From the NCBI RefSeq assembly GCF_950295315.1, contig NC_080165.1:10749690-10813689 (forward strand): a stretch of DNA of 64,000 nt. The letters are read 5' to 3'. Positions 1 through 10,200 of the stretch are shown piece by piece. This DNA comes from Erinaceus europaeus (lineage: Eukaryota > Chordata > Mammalia > Eulipotyphla > Erinaceidae). The notes under the pieces are model-generated. The model saw only the letters and a list, made by a program, of their open reading frames with translations. It did no database searches and was not told the origin of the DNA. Numbering within the stretch: the stretch's first letter is position 1; the number at the start of each line of letters is the position of its first letter. A program made the translations under genes and the position numbers.

Positions 1-150
1 GTTTGAACCCCGGCTCCCCACCTGCAGGGGAGTCACTTCACAGGCAGTGAAGCAGGTCTGCAGATGTCTGTCTGTCTCTCCCCCTCTCTGTTTTCTTCCC
101 CTCTCTCCATTTCTCTCCAACAATGACGACATCAATAACAACAATTTAAA
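1..150 (+). repeat. SINE family A, cut by the window edge
   Basis: The body, pyrimidine tract and CAA-rich tail are present; the head lies off the left edge. It sits in a CAGE1 intron. Confidence 0.85.
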
Positions 151-495
151 AAAAATGTCAACTAAGAACGGCCAAGTTGTTTCGTAGGCACCAGTCCTCA
201 GTGAGGTGACTTTACTGGCTAAAAGTAAATAAGCAAACAATGTATTTACCAACAGGCGTTTAACTACTTGCAAAGCTTTTCCATAGATGAATCACAGAAA
301 AGCTAACCTGTCATAATTTCTACTCATCTGTTTAAAGTGCAGTCTAACTAGATTCCTTGACCCACTCACCTAAAGGAAAATCCGGTTCACAAGATTACTG
401 AAATAATAGTTCATTGTTCTCATGTGTTCTTAACATCCAATCATAGCTTTCATAACAGTTTCCGGGTTAGTATTTTTACCACTCTTTCTCCATAG
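151..495. other. CAGE1 intron, no feature seen
   Basis: Unique AT-rich intron sequence up to the first visible CAGE1 exon. Confidence 0.6.
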
Positions 496-600
496 ATTGA
501 AAAATTGGGAAATCTTCTAGAGTCAAAAGAAGACTATTGCAACAGACTCATTGAAGAAAATAACAAGTATCAAAGACATTTAGGCAACTTAATAGAGAAG
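496..600 (+). CDS. CAGE1: CAGE1 coding exon (fifth from last)
   Basis: The acceptor ctccatag precedes 496, and 35 whole codons run [20 protein letters not shown] onward to GNLIEK. The heptad-like spacing of L and I fits a coiled-coil. The donor is AAG|gtacac, which is weak at positions +4 to +6. The exon is phase 0 at both ends, so skipping it would keep frame. Confidence 0.88.
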
Positions 601-3600
601 GTACACATTTTCATACAGAAATATTTGTCTTCTAAAAACTATGCCAAGAGGGCAGATAGCATAATGGTTCTGGAAAGAGACTCTCATGCCTGAGGCTCCA
701 AAGACCCAGGTTCAATCCCCCACACCACCATAAGCCAGAGCTGAGCAGTGCTCTCGTTAAAAAAAAGCAAACAAACAAACAAAAAACTATGACAAGTTGT
801 AAAATACTTGAATTTCGGTGGTCCAAAGGACCAGGGACTTGCTATAACGTGCTTACATTAATTCCTTTTATTTCCTGATATTCTAAAATGCCCCCTTGTC
901 CTTTCACTGGAAAAATAGCAAAGAAAATTGTATATGTCTATCTCTCTGCCATTAAAAATTTCAGATCTGAGATTTCAGATTTCAGATCTGACTGTTTTTA
1001 GGACAGTTGCATATCTTACCAACTTAGTGCTCTAGTTTACAAAATTTCTAAAGGTATTGACTTTCCCCAAATAGACTACCACCCTTAGTTGACACGTACA
1101 TATGTATTGAAGAAGGCTGGATTATAATTGACCCTGAGGATAGGAGGCGGCACACATGGTTAAGCGCTCACATTATAGTGGACAAGGATGCAGGTTCAAG
1201 CCCCCGGCCCCCACCTACAGGGGGAAAGCTTCACTAGTGGTAAAGCAGGGCTGCAGATATCTCTTTGTTTCTTTCCCTCTGTATCCTCCTCCTTCCCCTC
1301 TCAATTTTTCTCTCTTTCTACCCAATAATGAATAAATTAATTTTAAAAATGTAAAAACATTTGACTCTATTTGTATATTTTCTTACACTTCATGTTTTCT
1401 ACATGGTGAATTGATACATAATAATTCTTTATTTTCTCATTTCAAAATATAAGGAAGACATTTTACCTATTATAAAACTTTAACTGATGTAAATTCTATA
1501 GTTCTCCTCTTCTCAGTAGACTTTTTTTTAAACTGAAACTAATTCTAGAATAGACCAGGGAACAATCTACTTGGCTTATTTTTTCAAGGTCTCATCATAT
1601 GAAGAAATTATCGAGTGCGCTGACCAAAGGCTGGAAATATCCCACTCTCACATTGTACAGTAAGTTGAAGATGCTTGATTTTCAAGTTTGGAAACAATTA
1701 CCTGTGTATCACTTCACTCTGTGGTTTGCTGAATTCATTTTCTTAGACTCCTGCGAAGAAGGAAGAAGTACAGTTTTATAAGTTAGCACCATTCTTTTTT
1801 TCCTCCAGGGTTATTGCTGGGGCTCGGGGCCTGCACCATGAATCCACTGCTCCCGGAGGCCATCTTTTCCCATTTGTTGCCCTTGTTGTTTATCGTTACT
1901 GTGATTATTACTGTTGTCATTGCTGTCCTTGTTGTTGGCTAGGACAGAGAGAAATGGAGAGAGGAGGGGAAGACGGGGAGAGAAAGACAGACACCTGCAG
2001 ACCTGCTTCACCACCTGTGAAGTGACCCCCTGCAGATGGGGAGCTGGGGGCTTGAACCAGGATCCTTATGCCAGTCCTTGTGCTTCACACCACGTGCGCT
2101 TAACCTACTGGGCCACCGCCTGGCCCCCTAAGTTATCACCATTCTTCAGTGGTATAGCTCATCTACTTACTGTCAGGACTCCCTAAATAGAGTTGCACGG
2201 CCAGATTTTCATTTTCCATTCTCAAAGCCCCCTTTGATTTCAAGGGGGAATACAGGAACATTAGAAAGAAACATACAAAAATGTTAGAGGGTATTAGCAC
2301 AATATTCAAGTAAAGTAGCCTGGCAGTACTTAGAATTCACTATAAAGTCTTTATTAGCACACTTCAAATGAAACGCCTTGATACAGACACCAGGTGCCAA
2401 GGAAAAGTTCTCCTTAGAGTGAGATTCACGGGGTGGGAGATAGCTCACCCATTGAAGCACTGACCTTCTGAGCAGGGTCCTTGGTCCAAGGCCATATCCC
2501 TCATGAGAACACCATGAGTGGTGGAGTAGTGCTGTGGTGTCTCTCTTCTCTCTGTATCTGCCCCCCCCCTTCTCAGAAGGAAGTTAGGAAAGAGGAAAGG
2601 GAGGAAAAGAGGGAGGGAGGGAGGGAGGAAGGGACAAGGAAGGAAAATTGAAACTTGGCCTTCGGCTGGGGAGACTGTTCAGTGACACATGCGCAAAGTC
2701 TGGGCACACTCTCTAAACAGCGCAACAGCAGCAGCAAAGAATGAAATTCAGCTTGAAACCTTCCAAAATTTTGCAGACTTGTCCTACTGATTTATTGCCT
2801 TCAGTACTAATATCCAGTTCCTCTAGCCACCCCTGAATTTCATTTTTTTTTAATATTTATTTATTCCCTTTTGTTGCCCTTGTTGTTTTATTGTTGTAGT
2901 TATTGTTGTTGATTGTCGTCATTGTTGGATAGGACAGAGAGAAATGGAGAGAGGAGGGGAAGACAGAGAGGGGGAGAGAAAGACAGACACCTGCAGACCT
3001 GCTTCACCACCTGTGAAGTGACTCCCCTGCAGGTGGGGAGCCAGGGGCTCGAACCAGGATCTTTATGCTGGTCCTTGCACTTTGCACCACGTGCGCTTAA
3101 CCTGCTGTGCTACCGCCTGACTCCCTCCCAATTTCATGTATACTGTGCTAGCTCCTGCTGAAAATTTACAAAGATTAGACTTTTTAAATTTATTTTTTAT
3201 TTAAGGAAGGATAAATTAACAAAACCATAGGGTAGGAGGGGTACAACTCCACACAATTCCCATCACCCAATCTCCATATCCCACCTCCTCCCCTGATAGC
3301 TTTCCCATTCTCTGTCCCTCTGGGAGCATGGACCCAGGGTCGTTGTGGGTTGCAGAAGGTGGAAGGTCTGGCTTCTGTAATTGCTTCCCCGCTGAACATG
3401 GGCGTTGACTGGTCGGTCCATACTCCCAGTCTGCCTCTCTCTTTCCCTAGTAGGGTGGATCTCTGGGGAAGCAGAGCTCCAGGACGCATTGGTAGGGTCT
3501 TCAGTCCAGGGAAGCCTGGCCAGCATCCTGATGGCATCTGGAACCTGGTGATTGAAAAGAGTTAACATACAAATCCAAACAAAATTATTGACCAGTCATG

Positions 3601-6600
3601 GACCCAAAGCTTGGAATAGTGGAGAGGAAGTGTTAGGGGGATACTCACTGCAAGCTCTAGTGTACTTCTGCTTTCAGGTATATATTTTGCACTAGTTTAT
3701 ACATGTGAACATATGCTCTCTCTCACAGAACCTAGTCTATATCTAGGTTTTGGGACTTTGTTAGAAAGTGATCCACCTGGGATGGAATTAGAGAATACTA
3801 TGAAAGGAAAGGTCTCACCCAAGTAACGAAGCTGAAGGGTTGTCATTCCACACGTGAAGTCTCTGGACACAGTCTGAGCTGAAGCATGTTGAGGTGGCAA
3901 TCATTGCGTTGATTGGATTGTGATAGGCAGATGCTATATTATTTGATATGGATTGGGAGAGGCATGTGGGAAAGTGGGCCCTATCCTAAGGTTCCAGGAC
4001 TGGGGGAAATACAGGCTCTATAGTGGAGATGTGAGGTTCCTGCTGTCTTAATGTATAGTTAATGTTATCATCACAAAATGACAATGTATAGTTAATGTTA
4101 TCATCACATTAATTGGTAATTGGGTTAACTTTGAAAAGTCCTTTTGTTAGGGTTTGCTGTATAGTATGCAGTATCTTGTATATAGCTGTGCCACTGGTTG
4201 CTTCTGATCTACTTGGTCTAGGCTTTTGAAAGAGTCCGCATATCAAATACACAGCCTATATATGAAAAAGACTCAGTCTGTGTTTTAAAAACTTCGAGAC
4301 ATACTATTAATTTTCCCCCTCTCATATTAATTAACTAGTGATTTATATGACTACACTTTACTAGGAGTGTACATAAACACCATTCCCACCACCAAAAGAC
4401 TGTGACCCATCCCTCCCACCCACTCCCACCCCCCACCGGCCCAGGAAGCCGCATGTCTACCCCTCACCACAGGGTTTTTACTTTGGTGCCCTACTTACAA
4501 TTTAGTCAGGTCCTGCTTTTAGTTTCCCTTTCAGATCTTCTTCCTCAACTTCTGTTGATGAGTGGGATCATCCCATACTCATCTTTATCTTTCTGACTTA
4601 GCTCACTTAACATAATTCCTTCTAGCTCTGTCCAAGATGGGTCAGAGAAGGTGGGTTCATTGTTCTTGATAGCTGTATGGTATTCCATTGTGCATATATA
4701 CCACAGCTTTCTCAGCCACTCATCTGTTGTTGGGCACTTTTTAAGCAAAAAGTCCAATCTTGCCAACACCTGCCCCCTATAGACAGTATATAGGATCAAC
4801 TCACCACAAGGTCAAAGACTGTGCATTTGTCTCTCAGAAGGTTTGCGTTTGTTACTCACTACTGCTTCTAAGTAGAATAAACAGTCAGACAATTTTCTCA
4901 TTTTGCCAGTTTCCCACTCCTTACCACAGCTGTGATACCATCTTCTTGAGAGCTGAGCCCTCTCATCCCTGGATGGAATGTGGGTTTGGACAGAGACAGA
5001 GTTTCAGTTCGTTTTTCCTGCTAGGGGCTGCAAGGGAGCCCACTAATATCTCCTTTGCTAGAAGTTATAAAACCTAACACCAGAAAATCTTCAGAGGATC
5101 CTCTTAAGTTCTGTGTTTCTTTTGTAACATGAGTACACACTTCCTCACTTTAAAGTAATTTACAGCTTGGAATCATTTTTTATAGTATTTTATTTTATTA
5201 GTGATTTAGGACTGATTAACAAGATTTTAAGATAGCAGGGGTCCAGTTCCACACAGTTCCCAACACCAGAGTTCCATATCCCATCCCCTCCATTGGAAGC
5301 TTCCCTATTCATTATTCCTCTGGGAGTATGGACCAAAATTCTTTATGGGGTGCAGAAGATGGGAGGTCTGGCTTCTGTAATTGCTTCTTCACTGGACATG
5401 GACATTGGCAGGCTGCTCCATACTCCCAGCCTGTTTCTGTCTTTCCCTAGTGAGGTGGGGCTCTGGGGAGGTGACACTTTGGGACATTGGTGAGGTGTCT
5501 GTCCAGGGAAGTCAGTATGGCATCATAGCAGCATCAGTAACTTGGTGGCTGAAAGGCAGTAAGATAAAGCAGGACATACTTTCAATAAATAGGAACCCAA
5601 AGGTAGGAATAGAGCAGACGAAATTATGGGTCTTCAGGTGGGAAGAAGCTAGGAAGCCTATTTTAGGTAAGTTCCAAGAGACCCATGACTTTAGTGATTT
5701 TTTCCTGAGCCTGACTGCTAACATGTGGTGGACAAAAAATATTGTCTGGAGGGAGCCGGGTGGTAGCACAGCAGGCTGAGTGCACATGGTGCAAAAGGCA
5801 ACTCCCGGTTCGAGCCCCCGGCTCCCCACCTGCAGGGAAGTTGCTTCACAAGCGGTGAAGCAGGTCTGCAGGTGCCTATCTTTCTCTTCCCCTCTCTGTC
5901 TTCCCCTCCTCTCTTACTTTCTTTCTGTCCTATCCAACAACAACAACAATGACAAAAATAATAATATCAACAACAACAAGGGCAACAAAATGGAGAAAAT
6001 TGCCTACAGGAGCAGTGGATTTGTGGTGTAGGCACCAAGGCCCTAGCAATAACCCTGGAGGAAAATATATTTATATATATGGAAGATGGTGTCAGAATTG
6101 AGAATAATGCTAGAAATTTGGATTAGCACCAGGTAGCTCCCAAACACGAGGAAGGTATATACATACTGTTAACTATCTTTCCCACTGGTCTGACCTAGGA
6201 CCCATATATCTATTCATAGTTAGCACACGAGCCAGTCTGGGCTCGCAGTCCATGGTCACAGCTGGGAACATTCTAGGCTGCACTCATTTCAGGACCCGTC
6301 TTCCTTGAGTGGTAGAGTAGGCTGGCCCGGCCTCCCTTTAGAAAGTGGGGAGTCCCCACCACTGCTGCTCTACAGTGAGGGCAAGGTCCTAGAGAGGCCC
6401 ACAGAGGGCTTATGATGCTGTTCCTGATGAAAGTGACCAGTGATGGTGGAGAGAGGGATCTTGAGCAGTTTAGACCCATCATATCTATGTGGGAATCCAA
6501 GGATTCCCACCCACATAGACTAGAGCCCCAGATAATGGGTGGCCTGGCAGTGACCAAAAGGGGCATCATTCAAGTGTGCCAGTCTCTTGCCCTCATCCAG

Positions 6601-7146
6601 CTTTTGTAGGCCGTTCTTTATCTAACGAGGTTAGATTTTCTCCCAGCTGTTAGAATCATTGAGTGTAATTTGTTGTATGCAACACATTATTTCTCAACAT
6701 TTATCTGTACTTAGAGTATTTTTAAATTTTCCATTGAAGGGAGTCGGGCTGTAGCGCAGCAGGTTAAGCGCAGGTGGCGCAAAGCACAAGGACCGGCATA
6801 AGGATCCCGGTTCGAACCCCGGCCCCCCACCTGCAGGGGAGTCGCTTCACAGGCGGTGAAGCAGGTCTGCAGGTGTCTATCTTTCTCTCCTCCTCTCTGT
6901 CTTCCCTCTCCATTTCTCTCTGTCCTATCCAACAACAACAACAACAACTACAACAATAAAACAACAAGGGCAACAAAAGGGAATAAATTAAATAAATATT
7001 TTTTTAAAAATTTCTATTTAAAATATTTTTAAATAGAAAATATTTTTTAAATATTCTATTTAAAATATTTTTATTTAAATATTTATTTAAATATTTTTAT
7101 TTATTTAAATATTTTATTTATTTATCTCTCTCCAGCTCTCTCAAAT

Positions 7147-7200
<54 letters not shown>

Positions 7201-10200
7201 GAAAGAAAATCCCTGCTCAGCTCTGGCTTATGGTGGTGCCAGGGACTGAGCCTGGGACCTCAGAGCCTAGGCATGGAAGTCCTGTAGAGCCACTATATTT
7301 CTCCAGCCCTGAGATTCCTTTCTGACATGTTTCCGCTGGGTTTTCATCACATTCTCTCATAGTATTCTCTCCGAATACTATGTACGTGAGAACAGCTGTC
7401 TCTCTATAGGTATATTACCACTGACTATCCTTCTTCACTTCTGGAACCCATAAAGGGGGAAAATGGTTAAATCATTTGAATTGCTAGTAAAAAAAAAAGT
7501 AAAAGCCCAAACCCCCCTCCCCACATGGGGGCATAGATAAATGGTGTTTAGGATGTTATGTTAGGTGGCTGTTTGAAAATATCTATTCAAATCCTCTCAT
7601 GTATCTAGCAAAATATTAGTGTGAATAGTCAACTGTAGACATCAGATTCAATTGTTTCTTCCTTCAGTTTGGAAGAGAGAAATAAACATTTGGAAGATTT
7701 AATTAGGAGACCCAGAGAGAGAGACAGAAAACTAAGGTAAGTTTGTCCTTTTTTTCTTTAAAGTAACCTTTCTTCTTTTTTCCTTCCTTCCTCCCTTCCT
7801 CCCTTCCTCCCTTCCTTTCTTCTTTCTTTCTCCCTCCCCTTATTTCTTTATTACTGGATAGGGACAGAGAGAAATTGAGAGGGAAGCAGGAGATAAAGAA
7901 GAGAGTGACACCTACAGCCCTGCTTCACGACTTGTGAAGCTTTCCCCCTGCAGGTGAGGACCAGGGGCTTGAACCTGGGTCTTTGTGTACTGTAGTGTGT
8001 GTGCTTAACCAGGTGTGCCATTGCCTGGCTCCAGCTTCTTTTTTTTTTCTAAATAAATAATGGTATCTTTAACATTCAGATTCCTTATCTCAATTTATGA
8101 TAAATGAGGTAGATGTGCTGTGGTAGTGCTGGTTTTGAAAATAGATAATATTGATTTTGCTGATTTTTTTCATATATATGTATTATTTATCTGTTGAATA
8201 GAGACAGAGAGGCATCAAGAGGAGACGGGTAGGTAGAGAGAGAGAGATAAGGAGCAACACCTACAGAACTGCTTCATGAAGTGTTACCCCCTTGCAGGTG
8301 GGGATAGGGGCCTTGAACTGGGGTCCTTGTGCATTATAATATGGGCACTCAACCAGGTGTGCCACCATCCTGCCCTCTGGATTTTTTTTAAATGACTATT
8401 GGTGGTACCAAGAATGGCATCTGAGACCACTTGCATGCCAGTCCTCTGCACAGCTACTGTGCTATCTCTTGCCCTGAGCTTGATATTGTGAACCCTGGCA
8501 ACTGCTACTTGACACAAGTTTTGGGTAGGACCTGAGCTGAATAAAGCAAGGCCCTTAGCCTGGTGGCATTTCACAGTTACCATTAAGGGAGATACTACAG
8601 AGATTGGGAGCCCAGATTTGTTTTCTTCCAAAACTCTGCTCAGTTCTGTCTTGTGGTGGGTGCTGGGGCTTGAACCTGGGCTTGAACCTGGGAATCTGGA
8701 ACTTCAGGCATTGAAGTCTTTTACATAACCATTGTGCTGTTTCCCCAGCTCCTATAAGTTTAAGATTTTGTCCATAATAGTTTACTTTGCTATGTATTTT
8801 CAAACCAGAGTTTCTTCCTTTCTTTCTCTCTTTCTTTCTTTCTTTCTTTCTTTCTTTTCTTCCTTTCTTCCTTTCTTTTTTACTTATTCCTCCAGGGTTA
8901 TTGCTGGGCTCGGTGCCTGCACTCTGAATCCACTGCTCCTGGAGGCCATTTTTTCCTCCATTTTTGTTGCCCTTGTTATTATTGTTACTGTCGTTACTGC
9001 TGCTGCTGTTGTTGTTGGATAGGACAGGAAGAAATGGAGAGAGGAGGGAAAGACAGAGTGGGAGAGAGAAAGATAAGACACCTGCAGACCTCCTTTACCA
9101 CTTGTGAAGTGACCCCCTGCAGGTGGGGAGCTGGGGGCTCGAACCGGGATCCTTATCCCAGTCCTTGCGCTTTGCGCCAAATGCGCTTAACCTGCTGCGC
9201 CGCCGCCCGGCCCCGAACCAGAGTTTCTTAAAGTTCGTTATTTTAGAGGACTCTTGGGGTTAGATGCTGACAGGTACATACCCACTTTGCAAAGTGATGA
9301 ACTTTGATCTCTTTGTCCTAATACAGAAGAATGTGATCTGATGTGCTATGCACGCATTATAGATAGTTAACATTGCTATTATTTTTCCAAGATCAGGGCC
9401 TTGTACATGCGTGATTGCATCGTTCCAAGGTTGATTTTTTTTTTTTTCATTCAGAGAGAGACAGAAAAAGAGGCACTCCCACATGGTGCCAGGGCTCAAA
9501 CATTGGCTGTGTGCATACCAAGACTCTACCCGGTGAGCTATGTGCCTTGCCACCGCTACTAATTTATCATTTTAGTCATTTGTTTGTTTGTTTGTTTAAA
9601 TGAGAGAGTCTGAGAGAAAGAGGCAGAGAGAGACCAGAGCACTGCTCACCTCTGGTGTATGATGGTGCTGGGGATTGAACCTGGGATCACTGATGCCTCA
9701 GGCACAAAAGGTTTTTTTTGCTGAACCATTATGTTACCACCGCAGCCCTCTAGAATTTTTATTTATTGGTTGCCACTGCACCAGGCCTTTTCAGATAGAA
9801 AGGCAGATGGGGGGGGGGGGGGGGACTGGCTATGTAGTGTAGTGCCTCTGCAGAAAACCCTTCAAAAACCTGAGGCATCAGAGGTCCAGGTTCAAACCCC
9901 AGTCCCACCAGAAGCCAGAAGTACGCATGCACCCTGAGGAAAAAAGAAGAGAGAGAGAGAGAGGTGGCGAAGAAAAACACCACAGCAACAAAGCATCTCT
10001 GTCTCTGTTTGCCATTCTGTCTTTGTCCTGGTCAAGTTGTGGAGATGGACTCTCATACTTGTGTCTCTGAGGTCCCAGGTTCAATCCCCAGCACCACCGT
10101 ACTTTGCCTGATGCATGACCACCTTGGAAGAAGCTTTGCTGTTCTGTCTCTGCCTGTCTGAAAAGAGTGAGCTCAGAGTTGTGAAGCCTCAGTGACAACA

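Noticed and set aside
6739..7010. tRNA gene-like heads with a ggttcgaacccc box B
   Set aside because: The tRNA-like part is followed by the SINE body and tail; it is a SINE head, not a functional tRNA gene. The same applies to all A, B, D and F copies.
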